DNA of 34,652 nucleotides from Paracamarosporium sp. OC-R06-R3 (Eukaryota; Ascomycota; Dothideomycetes; Pleosporales; Didymosphaeriaceae), in the NCBI GenBank assembly GCA_019828545.1, contig JACVRA010000594.1, positions 591-35,242 on the forward strand. Reading direction: 5' to 3'. The notes under the pieces are model-generated. The model was given only the letters and a program-made list of their open reading frames with translations, was not told where the DNA came from and did not search any database. Positions 1-10,090 of this stretch are shown piece after piece. Positions within the stretch are counted from its first letter, which is position 1; every line of letters starts with the position of its first letter. A program made the position numbers and the translations under genes.

Positions 1-1
1 A

Positions 2-1030
2 GCACTTGCAGTCACGCTTGCGGGGTCGTACGTAGGCACAACGCAGCGGCTGCAGTCCGACGTCAAAGGATACCTTCTAGAATATCGGCAGAGGCGGCGC
101 GAGTTGCTCGAGCGGAAGCCGGAGAGGTTAGTGCATCAGTATAGTGAGAGCGTACTCACGACATGGGAGACGTCGCATCAAGCTGTGTCTAAACAGTGTT
201 CTGAGGCATCGGTGCTAATAGCGATACTGTCATGCTTAAGCTCTGATGACATCTTCCTAGGCCTCTTCAGCGTTAATAAGCAGCTGGACAATACGAGGCG
301 TACAGACGAGAAGGACGATACAAGCTGGAGGCGCTTGCTCTCTCCAAACAGGAAGTTAGATGGGTACAGGATTGAAGAGTGTTTCCGGGTACTGCAGAAG
401 TTCTCGCTGGTGCAGTGGAAGGTAGATCAGCAGAGCTACGCGATGCACAAGCTGGTGCACGCTTGGGGGCTCGATCGACTAACAGAAGACGAGCAGCACA
501 AGACCTGCCAGGCGGCGTTTCAGCTTGTTCTAGAGGCAGTAGAGTTTGTAAACGGTAGCCCCTCGCCAGACGAGAAGCTTAGGGTAGTGCCACATGTGAT
601 GGCAAACTTCGCAACGCTCGGCGGCCGAACTGGAAAATGGGATAAGGCTACAGAAGGCTTGCTAGACGACTTAGGTGAGGTTAGCCTGTTTCTTGATAGT
701 GTTGGGAAATGGTCAGAGGAGTATGCCGTGCAAGAGACTGTGTTAGGCGAGAGGCGGCGGATCCTCGGAGAGGAACATCTAGACACTATCTCTGCGATGA
801 ACAACCTCGCCAACACACTCAGAAATCAAGGCCAGCTAGACGAGGCAGCAAAGATGCTAAAGAAGGTGCTAGAGAAGAGGCGGCGAATCCTCGGAGAGGA
901 GCATCCTCATACCAAGACAGCCATACAGAATCTCGGCATTATAACGCAACGCCAAAGCGTGCAGCCAAGCTCAGTTCGCACGCTCACTCGCGCAAGAGTC
1001 TCGCTATTCAATTGTCTATGTTTCAAATAG
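2..1030 (+). CDS. NB-ARC/TPR (NLR-like) protein, 3' portion, cut by window edge
   Basis: The frame is open from base 2, so the start and the nucleotide-binding core lie outside the window. The visible protein starts in the GLPL-like part of the NB-ARC module (ALAVTLAGSYVGTTQ). It continues through the helical/winged-helix part (SVLTTWETSHQAVS, LSSDDIFLGLF, YAMHKLVHAWG) and ends in TPR units of the kinesin-light-chain type. The last two units share the blocks RRRILGEEH and QLDEAAKMLKKVLEKRR and are spaced 126 bases (42 residues) apart. Fungal proteins of this build are STAND/NLR receptors in which a variable N-terminal effector is triggered by the repeats; several control heterokaryon incompatibility. 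The frame closes normally at 1028-1030, shortly after the last TPR. It is convergent with the HET gene at 1493-3739. The internal ATG at 104 is not the gene start, because coding similarity continues upstream of it. Confidence 0.85.
   Translation, partial: ALAVTLAGSYVGTTQRLQSDVKGYLLEYRQRRRELLERKPERLVHQYSESVLTTWETSHQAVSKQCSEASVLIAILSCLSSDDIFLGLFSVNKQLDNTRRTDEKDDTSWRRLLSPNRKLDGYRIEECFRVLQKFSLVQWKVDQQSYAMHKLVHAWGLDRLTEDEQHKTCQAAFQLVLEAVEFVNGSPSPDEKLRVVPHVMANFATLGGRTGKWDKATEGLLDDLGEVSLFLDSVGKWSEEYAVQETVLGERRRILGEEHLDTISAMNNLANTLRNQGQLDEAAKMLKKVLEKRRRILGEEHPHTKTAIQNLGIITQRQSVQPSSVRTLTRARVSLFNCLCFK
752..905 (+). repeat. Two near-identical TPR-coding units, 126-bp period
   Basis: The stretch starting at 752 (aggcggcggatcctcgg) recurs at 878 with one difference in those 17 bases, and both copies run on into gagaggaRcatc. 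The spacing of 126 bases equals one 42-residue TPR unit. High nucleotide identity between units means recent duplication or concerted evolution; such repeats in fungal NLRs are known to change copy number between strains. Confidence 0.75.
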
Positions 1031-1492
1031 CTGTTGTACCATAACTCGGACGGCGTCAGTAGCGCGGATGTATTAGTGTGGCGTTCATGAAGACAATCCT
1101 ATATTGGGAGTTGTGTAAATACTGTCAAGGACTATACATTCTGTAACTACGAGTTTAAGAGAATGACTAAATTTTCTGGACTTGTAACATTACAAAGATA
1201 ATTGATTACAGGTGGACCCCTGCGTTGGGCTAATATTAGAGGACCGTGCGGTAAGAACAAGCGAAGTGCAAGATCCGGAAACCGATTACGGCCGGCACTG
1301 TAGCAACATAATCGCAAATGTCATTTCAGAAGTAGCAAGACCCATCGCGCTAGGAACAGATTGTTGTTGTATTATCTCACTTGCTCGACTTCATCTTTAT
1401 GAACATATGATTTATATAATACTCCGGAAGAGTGATCAGCTTGGTTGTCCACGTATTCAGTTAGACCGTGGGATACATTGTACTACATGATC
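1031..1492. other. Intergenic spacer between convergent genes
   Basis: This holds the 3' flanks of the NLR-like gene (+) and the HET gene (-). Short frames such as the one at 1212-1490 show no recognisable domain. I see no RNA gene or transposon end. Confidence 0.5.
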
Positions 1493-3739
1493 TTAATAGA
1501 TATCAATCAAGTAAGGTGGTGTTCTTCCATCCTTCTTATGGATGTGAAATTCCTCTGTTGCTCGCTTCAACCATGCCCACTCATCTTGAGAGTCTCTATA
1601 CCGGTATGGACTATGAACTCCCACACATGGACCGACATATCTCGCGCTCATGGGTGAAACGTATTCCTTGACTTCGTTCGTGGCTTGGTTCCGCAGAAGT
1701 TCTCGTTTTGGGTTTTTGCTGTTGAGTTGGGAAACATCGCATTGCACCGCTAAGAAATTGGTCGTGAATAGGTGGATATACTGGTCGTATTTTATCCAAG
1801 GATTTCTTGTAAATCCGTCGTACATGTCTCCGAATCCATGGCATGCTAGAGGGATCAAGTGCATTCCGACTTGTACGGAGATGGGCCCCAGTGCATAATC
1901 GCATCCCTCTGGACTATTGAGTTCCACAATGGAAAGCTCGTTGGTGTATAGTGTTCGAGCCACGTAGGATAGGATTTCCATTGCCTCGGGCGCTGAGGAT
2001 GTACTAGGCTTGCTCTTCTTTGGATATATAGAAGGAGGGGGATCGATCCCCAGAACTTGGCTTATTGCGCGTGTCAATAATTCTCTGAGCTCGCCAAGGC
2101 CGGTTGATGGGAAAGTGCTGGATCCTTTGAGCACTTTTACTAGTAGCAAGCTAAGTTTCTCCACGTTCGATGCTCCCCACGACTTATTGGCATTCTCTCG
2201 AAGATTTTTTTTGATGGGCCGAAACACATTTCTGTATTTTTGGATGTTGCTGTTCAAGAAAAGTTGCTCACTGATGGGTGCCGTGGCTGTGATGCGGCGA
2301 CCATACTTACCTGCCCACGGATTTAGCCATGCGACTGTCAACACGTAGTGGCCTTCATTGCCGGTGTGTACAGAGAATAAGGTTTGTGGTAGATCGCGAA
2401 CAGATGGAAACCAACAATTGTGGCTCACATTGTATTCGCCAATCCACTTACCCTCCAAGATACTTTCTCGTGGTAATTCAAAGTCTGCCTCAAGTTTGAA
2501 GAGCGATGCAAGAGCTTTAACCCCGGAGCTTGGGATCTGTTCATCGTTTTCGTATGGGTTGAAGAGTAAGGGAACAGTTAGGCTCCGTCTTTGTGACCAG
2601 TCAGGAATCCATGAGGGGATAGCGCCGCCCTCGCTGTTGCAGAGCGTTCCAAAGGCAAACATATGGACGATCAGCAAATGCTGATATAGACTGCGCCCTA
2701 ACGCAACGGCATGCGCTATGTATATGTCTTGATAAGAACCTGCATAATTCAAGGGCAGACGTAATGCCTCAGGTACAAAACCACACAACGCAGCGATGTA
2801 ATCCCGTTTGTCTAAGCATTTCGCCTTACGGAACTTCCAAAGAAGCATGTAGATATCTCGATGATAGTCGAATCCTTCGGCACTATCAAGCTTTCGAATC
2901 GTGTCTGAAAGTCCTATCGTAACGTTGATGGCATCCCTATCTACCGGTAGAGAGCCTTGTTTGAGCTTCCGACTTGCATCGACGAATATCTGATATGGAA
3001 CCTGGTGTTTTCCGCAACACAAGAGTGCATTTCGTGCAAATGCTACCTCTTGCAACGTCCAACGTCGGAAGAACCAATCTCGCTTCAGCATCTTCTGAAG
3101 TTGGTTGACGCCTTCTTCTTGGCTTTCGAACACCGTTGTCAATGGCCATGGATGTTGCGTATTTGCAATGAGCCTAAAGTAGGCAAAAGTCATGGCAGCG
3201 CTGTCCTCTTCCTTGTGATCAAGCCAAATATACACTTTTCGAGCAAAACGGTAGATGTCACCCATTAGTGGGATTTGTTGTGATAGTTCGATCTTGTCTT
3301 TCTGATTGAAGCAGATTGCGTCGATCCATAGATATCTCACTTTTTCGGGCCTCCGGAAGTGTTGCAGCATCGTCTTGACATTTTCTGTGATTAACATGTA
3401 GGTCCTTTCTGAGTCGTCACTGCCCTTGATCCATAGTCGCTGAGTAAATTCTGGCTTTCCCCAGGTGTATGATACTGCCGAGTACGATTTTTGATTGAGT
3501 ATCTTTATCAGTTCTGCATGCCGTTGGATTTGGATGAGGGAGGCTTCCAAATCATCTGATGAATGGCCGGCTGGTTCGAGACGGATCACTCGCACCGCAT
3601 CTTCAGAGACAAGAGGTGCGTATTCATACAAAAGGTTCTGTGAATCCTTAAGAGTTGGATTTAACCCATTTTCAGATGGAAGTTGTTCAGGGGCCTCCTT
3701 GCTGACAGAGCTCAGATCTGTGGTTTTCGCAGCGCTCAT
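1493..3739 (-). CDS. HET-domain (heterokaryon incompatibility) protein
   Basis: Intronless frame of about 748 residues from the Met at 3739. The HET domain is plain. AVSYTWG lies near residues 88-94, RYLWIDAICFNQ near 135-146 with QQIPLMGDIYRFA after it, and the VYIWLDHKEED strand near 169-179. WTLQEV appears further on. The roughly 500 C-terminal residues show no domain I recognise. HET proteins trigger cell death when incompatible hyphae fuse, often downstream of an NLR-type receptor. The frame is open upstream to a Met at 3949, adding 70 residues with a hydrophobic run (LGTVLLSIVYLTLLEL). I prefer 3739 because the sequence after it (MSAAKTTDLSS...) resembles ordinary HET N-termini and the extension has the look of untranslated leader; this is not proven. 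All HET core motifs are intact, unlike the neighbouring NLR at 6818-9936. Confidence 0.9.
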   Translation of the reverse strand: MSAAKTTDLSSVSKEAPEQLPSENGLNPTLKDSQNLLYEYAPLVSEDAVRVIRLEPAGHSSDDLEASLIQIQRHAELIKILNQKSYSAVSYTWGKPEFTQRLWIKGSDDSERTYMLITENVKTMLQHFRRPEKVRYLWIDAICFNQKDKIELSQQIPLMGDIYRFARKVYIWLDHKEEDSAAMTFAYFRLIANTQHPWPLTTVFESQEEGVNQLQKMLKRDWFFRRWTLQEVAFARNALLCCGKHQVPYQIFVDASRKLKQGSLPVDRDAINVTIGLSDTIRKLDSAEGFDYHRDIYMLLWKFRKAKCLDKRDYIAALCGFVPEALRLPLNYAGSYQDIYIAHAVALGRSLYQHLLIVHMFAFGTLCNSEGGAIPSWIPDWSQRRSLTVPLLFNPYENDEQIPSSGVKALASLFKLEADFELPRESILEGKWIGEYNVSHNCWFPSVRDLPQTLFSVHTGNEGHYVLTVAWLNPWAGKYGRRITATAPISEQLFLNSNIQKYRNVFRPIKKNLRENANKSWGASNVEKLSLLLVKVLKGSSTFPSTGLGELRELLTRAISQVLGIDPPPSIYPKKSKPSTSSAPEAMEILSYVARTLYTNELSIVELNSPEGCDYALGPISVQVGMHLIPLACHGFGDMYDGFTRNPWIKYDQYIHLFTTNFLAVQCDVSQLNSKNPKRELLRNQATNEVKEYVSPMSARYVGPCVGVHSPYRYRDSQDEWAWLKRATEEFHIHKKDGRTPPYLIDIY

Positions 3740-3949
3740 AGTGTCTTTGACCGTCAAAAGCAGACTGTTGTGCGCAAGTGCGAAATCGAGTTCTAGCAGA
3801 GTGAGATAAACGATCGATAGTAAGACCGTACCGAGAAATATCGGCGCGTTGAAGTAGAACAGTGGACGGGGTTGGCACAAGGCTGAGCGTAGTTTGGAGA
3901 TTCCGGTGCTTTGGTGGGCCTCACCTCGGCTCTGCCGGCCTCGGATCAC

Positions 3950-4254
3950 CCTTGTGACCTATACCTATGCTTGGTCCAAACGAAGGAAGAATTGCCTAGT
4001 GTATCACACCTTGCGGTGGTCATTTGGGAGTTTTAGTAGTAGTACAATACGTTTATCCAAAATACGAATTTAACCTGAAGTATGAGCATAGGGTTTAGAA
4101 TAAATTGATCATGGCATATCTTGTAGACAAGCTAATAAGATTCATAGCTCTCACGAGAAAAGAAAACCATAAGCAAAAGCGCATAAGATAAGTGTATGTA
4201 TTATTTTGTTTTATTCAATGTTGCGCAATATGTACAACAGCAGCGTTGCTTTCG
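3950..4254. other. Spacer between HET gene and esterase gene
   Basis: This is the upstream region of the HET gene and the 3' flank of the esterase, both on the minus strand. It is AT-rich between about 4020 and 4220. I see no clear TATA box, RNA gene or repeat. Confidence 0.4.
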
Positions 4255-5246
4255 TCAAGCTAACCAATCCCGCTCAACCCCTTTCAGCAACTCTGCAAGC
4301 CACGGCTCATCCTCCTCATAAATGTTCCCATCAAACCCATGGTCCCCAGGCGGTGTCGCAAGCTCGAATTTCGTTTCGGGAAACAAGCTCCTTGCCTTCT
4401 CGACAAACTCATGTGTCCACTTAACCGGCACATTAGTGTCATCTTTCCCATGCAGAATATACGTCGGTACAAAAAACTTCGCATCCACAATCCTTGTGTC
4501 GGGCATGAGATGTTTTCCCGTGCCGAAGAACTCGCCCCAGCGGCCGTGAGCACGCAACATCGGTGCAACCGCATCTCTAGCCGGGGGCGTCGCGCTACTA
4601 ATGATTGTCCCTGGGACCAGGCTTGCGAGGAACTCTTCGAGAACTTCTTTTGGGGGTATCGATTCTCCCATGATAATATCGTCGGGGAAAGTAGGGATAG
4701 CGTTTACGACAGGGTACTGGAGGAGGCAGGCTTTGAAGGTGGATTGGGGTAGGGAGAAAACTGATTGAAGTGCGACCCAGCCGCCTGCACTTTCTCCAGA
4801 TACAAGAATCCTAGAGAAATCGGGTTCGACTGAGGGTTCCTTGGAGACGAGATAGGAGGGGAGCGAAGATGTGAGCCAGGTTCCGAAATCGGCGACGTCT
4901 TCGAGAATGTCATCGCCGGTGTGCTCTGGGGCTAGGCGGTAGTTTGGTAGGATAGCGATAGCATTATTTCTGAGCAGGAAGGGAACAAGGTACGCGGCGA
5001 ACCACTTCGGGTATATAGCTGTCCCTGCGGTCTGAAGTTTTGATGTTAATGATAAGCCGTTCTGTGGGAACGAATGCGTACCAGACCCCCACCGTGCCAT
5101 TTGATCATCAACGGATGTTTCCCCGGTGTAATCTCTTTGGGCACAAGGATATTGACTTCTATCTCATGTTCACCGATTTTCTTGTATGAAGTCCGGTGAA
5201 GATTGAAGCTGTTGAAACGGGTAGCTGCGGTGGTGTGAAGCGACAT
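4255..5246 (-). CDS. Alpha/beta hydrolase (fold-3, HSL/bH-type esterase), two exons
   Basis: Join complement(4255..5031, 5082..5246), giving 313 residues. The intron 5032-5081 (50 nt) starts gtacgc, has an attaac branch-like site and ends ttcag. Splicing is in phase 0 and restores the oxyanion-hole region as HGGGLTAGTAIYP (HGGG at 51-54), which fits the family, whereas neither unspliced frame does. The catalytic triad is visible: Ser136 in SGESAGGW, Asp253 in HGKDDTNVP and His286 in GDHGFDG. YRLAPEH near 86-92 is also typical of the hormone-sensitive-lipase-like group. There is no signal peptide, so a cytosolic enzyme acting on short acyl or aryl esters is expected; the substrate cannot be read from sequence. 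It lies between a HET gene and an NLR pseudogene. Some fungal NLRs carry lipase or esterase effector domains, so a role in the island is conceivable but is inference only. Confidence 0.88.
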
Positions 5247-5730
5247 ATTGGGAGAGGCCTGTATTCAGTCCAAGGGGTATTAAATTATTTGCTACACTCG
5301 AGTCGCGGTTCGGCAGCTTCTTATATTCGTAGTTTCGTTCCTGATGATGAGAAGAACATCTTGGACCTTTGTACCGGTCATCTACAACGCAATCACGCGA
5401 ACAATCACGCAAAAGGGCGGCAGCCCTTAGGCCTTGGGCTTGTCTTAACTAAGACAAGAGATTTTAGTTTGTGCTTTTACGCCCGAACTGTAGAAGTTGC
5501 TTTCTTCCTGCCAAGTCGGGGAATTTTCGTCTGTGCGCAGACATGCATCACGACATTAGCTCTGGTTGGCATTTGTAAGCGTGCGGTCCGTGCGTCAGCT
5601 GGGAGACAGACATGCTGATGAAATTTGGGAAAGGTATTCGAGTCAGAAAAGTAAAACTAAGTTGAGCGGGAATAAACTTGGATGATTCGTGCATGTACAG
5701 CTAACCAACTGGCTTATACAACATTGTCTG
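5247..5730. other. Spacer upstream of esterase, with paired palindromes
   Basis: This is the upstream region of the esterase gene and the 3' flank of the unknown gene ending at 5731. Apart from the inverted repeats at 5422-5458 I see no feature in it. The frames across it (for example 5196-5618 on the plus strand) look fortuitous. Confidence 0.4.
5422..5458. promoter_or_regulatory. Two abutting palindromes (possible protein-binding sites)
   Basis: At 5439-5458 the arms cttgtctta and taagacaag pair perfectly around a two-base centre. Immediately before it, at 5422-5440, AGCCC and GGGCT flank the hexamer AGGCCT. Such dyads are typical of dimeric regulator sites, and this pair sits about 180-215 bases upstream of the esterase start codon. 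No specific regulator can be named. Confidence 0.3.
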
Positions 5731-6252
5731 TCACCCGATTATTGCGAAGACGAGGTTTCTAGCATGTCTTAAAGCTTCAATGTCATCTTCCGTTTTCGTA
5801 AATTTCTCGTCGACGAGGTGAGTAACGATACTGTCGATGCTGGAGTCGCTCATTGAGGCCTGAACCCATACTTCGTGCCATACGGTGGTGAAAGCTCTCA
5901 TCGGGATATCGTTCCGTTCCGCTTCTGCTTCTTGTAGGACAGAGTAGACCTCTTGGGGCTGGGACTCCATCTGGTAACGGACCCAACTATCGTACCAACA
6001 GGCATCATATGGACAGATCCCAGAAGGATCGCCAAGTACGGCAGTCGGCTTGATAACGAAGTCATGGGCGATTCCAAATCCTAAAGCCATGCTCCGTTAG
6101 CGTAGACAGTCAAGTCTGTCGTATGGCTTACCTGTCGAGGTATCCCTTCGGGGATGGTGCGCTTGCCACAAATTACGTTGTGTGGAAGCGCTTCGAACAG
6201 TCTCGCTTGGGTCGTTCTGCTGCTTCGTTCCCTGTAGTTGCGCCATATTCAT
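5731..6252 (-). CDS. Unknown protein, two exons, possibly 3'-truncated
   Basis: Join complement(5731..6080, 6132..6252), 156 residues. The first exon starts at the ATG at 6252 (MNMAQLQGTKQQ), with an in-frame stop shortly upstream. The intron 6081-6131 (51 nt) begins gtaagc, has a gctaac branch site and ends tttag. Joining gives TSTGFGIAHDFVIKPTAV, which reads smoothly across the junction. The C-terminal part holds ICPYDACWYDSWVRYQ, then a helical stretch ending DDIEALRHARNLVFAIIG and a TGA stop. After that TGA the same frame continues QTMLYKPVG before a TAG. From memory, fungal proteins with an LVF..xGWQTMLY segment exist, so the TGA may replace a Trp codon and the gene may be a shortened remnant. 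No signal peptide or membrane segment is seen. I do not know its function. Confidence 0.55.
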
Positions 6253-6817
6253 ACGGAAGCATGTGGTCTATCCTCTAGAAAATGGATTCAGGGGGGGTTC
6301 TACCTCAGCAAACAAATTGCTTTTTGGTCACGTGAATTGATAGCCAATTAGATGGCGCAAAACCGCCAGAGGCTATGGTTTTATACCTCCCAACTCCTCA
6401 GCTTGTCCAGAGCTCATTGACAAAGTTTCGATAGTGCATCTGAAAGCAATGGATTTACTGTGTTTATGTGTCGGCAATCCCATATCAGTTCTCCAATCAA
6501 GGACACACTCTGGTAGGGTTCTGAGCCAGTGACACAACACGTCACCCTCGTATGGATGGTAATATAAAGCTTCACTTAATCCGTTCTTACACATATCCTC
6601 TAATCACACTAGCTAAATCCATACAATACTAGATCAGAACCAGAGTGATTGGACGGAAATGCTGACATTAGTATGAGGTAGCCACCCGCAGCTGAGGGCG
6701 CTTTAGCGAGAGTGTGACCCCCAATGATCGCGCTCTCTCATCTTGTGAAACAAACGTTGCCTTGCCCCTCTTCCTCTTGCTGTCGCAATACTCTGGCTGT
6801 TCTCATCAGCATTAGCC
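6253..6817. other. Shared upstream region of the unknown gene (-) and the NLR pseudogene (+)
   Basis: This is a divergent intergenic region of 565 bases. It contains one CACGTG-like core (tcacgtg near 6328). A 73-codon minus-strand frame at 6373-6594 has no recognisable motif and I do not call it. No repeat or RNA gene is seen. Confidence 0.4.
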
Positions 6818-9800
6818 ATGAGCGCTAGATCAAACAAGTGTGAGAGTTTTACACGCAATTTAAACGCTGAATATTCACAATTGGACAGAGAACAAGGAAC
6901 CGCAAGCCCTCTGTGGCATCGTGCACTGGAGCGATATCGAGAGGAGCTTAACCAAAACGACGATTACCAGTCTATCGTCGAGATTGCGTCGCTGGATGAT
7001 CTTCTGAATCACACCAAAACAATCGAGAGGATGCTGCCTCGGGATCGTAATGCCCTTGGCTCCTTGCAGCGTCTTGGTCCGACGCTAAAGTTTGTGGATG
7101 GTTTCTCAGCCGGCCGTCATCGCGGTTTGTTTCGGGGCCGATGCTAAACTGACAGCCTTCGTGTGGGGTAGTATACGCCTAATGTTAACTTTGGCGTCGT
7201 CTGCCGGCGATACTCTTAAGGACGTTCTCGATGTGCTTGAAGAGATGAGCCTTACACTGCCAAGACTCAGAGCTTATGAGACAAGTCTTAAATAGACCGA
7301 GCGCTCGAAGCTGCTCTTGTCGACGTTTATACAGAAGCCATATGCTTTTACGCACGTTGCATTCATTTCTTCCGATCACACCCTCCCGTGCTACTACGAC
7401 ACGGTGCATGGGAGGACTTTCGCGACGATTTCGCCCGTACGCTTCGACGTGTCCGAAGGCTCTCTGCAACGGTCGAGAGTGAAGCAGAGTTTGCTCGCAT
7501 GAAACATGAGCGCGGAAAGTACGATGAGGTTCTGGGGCTAGTGGAGAAGTTCAAGGAGACGAAACTCAAGGAAGATGAGCCAGAGCGATATTATTACGTT
7601 CCTTTCAGACTCAGCCCCAGGTTCTGGGGCAGGGAAGATGTTCTGAAAGCTCTTCAACAAGCACTGTCACCGGAGAAAAGGTCCCACCAGCTCGCTACTT
7701 TCGCACTCTACGGCATGGGAGGTGTTGGGAAAACCCAGATTGCTTTGCAATACGCTAACCGATACCGAGAATCATATAAGACTATTCTTTGGGTAGCTGC
7801 TGATAACGTCATCAACATGGGACAGAGTTTTCGCGAGATCGCGAAGTTGCTGGGGTTATCTCAAACTGAGCATGAAATGCAGGACACGCAAGGGTGCATG
7901 TTAAAGGTCAAGCACTGGCTTACTGAAGCTTGTAAGTGCCGTTGCCTCTCATCGGAATTAAACTATGACTCTACTGGAAAAGTCTCCGAGAAATATTGAT
8001 GATATGGCTAATGAGGAACTAGAAAATCCTTGGATGCTCATTTTCGACAAGGCGGATAATCTTGAAGTACTCCGGCACGCCTGGCCCATGAACGGCGAAG
8101 GGTCGGTATTAATAACCACGAGAGATGCGAATGCAGTGCACAATCCTGCTTCAAAAGGCTTTCATGTTCAACCATTCGACGTTGCAGATGGGTCCGAAGT
8201 GTTACTCAGCCTGGTGGGCCCTGATTATGCCTCGTCGTCGAACCGCGAAAAAGCTGTCCAGATCACCAAAGCTCTCGGAGACCTTCCGCTGGCTCTTACT
8301 CAAACCAGAGGCTTTATGATATAGCGAAAGCTATCTCTTCGAGACTTCCTTCCACTGTATGAGCGCAACGCATCTAAAATCGACGCTCGCAAAACTGACC
8401 TAAGTGATTACGAGCATACCTTGAGTACAGTATGGGAGATGTCCATAAAGAGGCTCGAGGGAGATTTCACATACCTTGTTCAACATGCTGCCGTACTTTC
8501 AGCCAGATTGCATCGATGAGATGATTTTATTTCAAGGTTCTAGATCTGTTCGTGAGGCTTCTTATGAATTTCTTCACGACGATATGGAGTAAGCCAAAAT
8601 CGTTTCCCAGCCTTCATTTGTATCTCTGACATATCCACCCAGTTTGGGAGATGCAGAGAATGCCGCTCTATCTGTCCACCGCCTTATACAAGCAGCAATT
8701 CTTCGTAACCAGTCTCCGGATATCCAGAGGAAAGTTTTTGGCATCGTTGTGCGTATCCTAAGCTGGGCTTTTCCTGATACGTGGAGTGAGGATGTCGGTC
8801 ACCAGTTTCAGTCATGGGCAAATTGCGAAAAGTGCCTATCGCATGTCAATCATCTAGTGGCTCAACGCGAAAGGCATAGCATCGGCCTTGCTTTCCCTCA
8901 AGAATATAGCGAATTGCTTCTACGGTGCAGTTGGTAAGCGCCTAAAATGTCATGACTGCAGTGTTTGCTATCCTGATCTTCCAAGGTACCTCTACGAACG
9001 AGAATGTTATGATATCGCCAAATCTTTGATTAACGCAACTCTGGAGGCCTTTGAAGACAAGAGCACTTTATCTTATGCTAGTGCAGTCGACTTATCTGGG
9101 CTTCTTGACCTGGATATGAATAATCCAGACAAAGCGCTGATACCGTTCGAAGAGGCGTATACAATCCGCAAAAAGCTATTGAAACCGACTGATGGCATGA
9201 TTGCATCAAGCCTCAACAACATAGCGCTCGCGTACACCGAAATGAGCGAACTTGATAAAGCCTACGCCGCATACGAGGAAGCCATCAGTATCCGACTTCG
9301 TACAAACAGTAATAGAATCGGTAATTCTTACAGCAATATGTCTAGCTTGCTCTTGAGAATGAATAAGCCCGACGAAGCAAAGGAAATGCTCAAGCGGTGT
9401 CCATCGCTCAAAGATTTTACGGATGAGACGTTCATCAAGACTGGGAATCCACGTTTCTCAGGGGATATGGTCCTTCTTTCTCGTATACGGACCCAGCAAG
9501 GCAGGCTGGACGAAGCTCTTCGACTTGCATCGAAAGCTTTGGCTTTCCGGCAGGGGTTGCTGGGAAACCGCCTGAAGACATGTGATTCACTATACGACAT
9601 AGCATCTCTGCTGCATAAGCACGGTAACACTGCCTCCGCTATGTGAGTGAATGTTACCCAAATCATGATACCTAACAATCACTGACACTCTCCTGTGACA
9701 GTGAGCTACTAGGTCAATTGATAAATATTGCAGGTTCTATACCCGAAGGGAAGGGTCAGCTTGCCCGAGCTTATTTCAAGCTTGCTGTTCTCCATGAGGA

Positions 9801-9936
9801 AAAAGGGAGGCATGGAGAAAGTCATACCTGCAAAGACATGGCAGAAAGTTTGATGGTTGAGTTGAAATCAAAAACCGACGGGGCACCATTTGTCGAGGAA
9901 GAGTTTATGAAACTATGTGTGTGGATGTTGTGGTAA
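6818..9936 (+). pseudogene. NB-ARC/TPR (NLR-like) gene, disabled by several lesions
   Basis: Domain order is readable across frames. There is an N-terminal helical domain like that of fungal STAND proteins (AFVWGSIRLMLTLASS; possibly DUF7708). NB-ARC follows, with the Walker A site GMGGVGKT at 7712-7735, Walker B-like WMLIFDKADN, VLITTRD and GDLPLALTQ, then TPRs up to 9936. Introns at 8589-8642, 8934-8985 and 9643-9701 have good sites and keep frame; another probably spans 7932-8022. The lesions seen are as follows. A one-base gain lies near 7105-7130 (frame moves to the one used at 7092-7295). A one-base loss lies near 7290, next to a tag. A stop (t+aa) arises if the first intron is spliced as proposed. 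A TAG lies at 8322-8324 inside FMI*RKLSLRDFLPLYERN, where Gln is expected. One extra base lies near 8477-8480, before NMLPYFQPD. The downstream exons are otherwise clean, so decay seems recent. It is convergent with the HET gene ending at 10091. Confidence 0.85.
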
Positions 9937-10090
9937 TAGAATAACGACCTCTGGGCCCTCCAGAATCGCATTGGTGGAGTGCTGGAGTTAGGAAGAAGGT
10001 AAAGAGAAGATGATCAGCGTGAGTGCTGGGCTAGGTGTTAGGCCAGGAGTGGATATTAGTTTAAGCCATTTCTATCTTCACAAGGGCTGT

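Noticed and set aside
6373..6594. 73-codon minus-strand frame upstream of the unknown gene
   Set aside because: No splice link to the downstream exon at 6132-6252, which has its own start and an upstream in-frame stop, and no recognisable motif.
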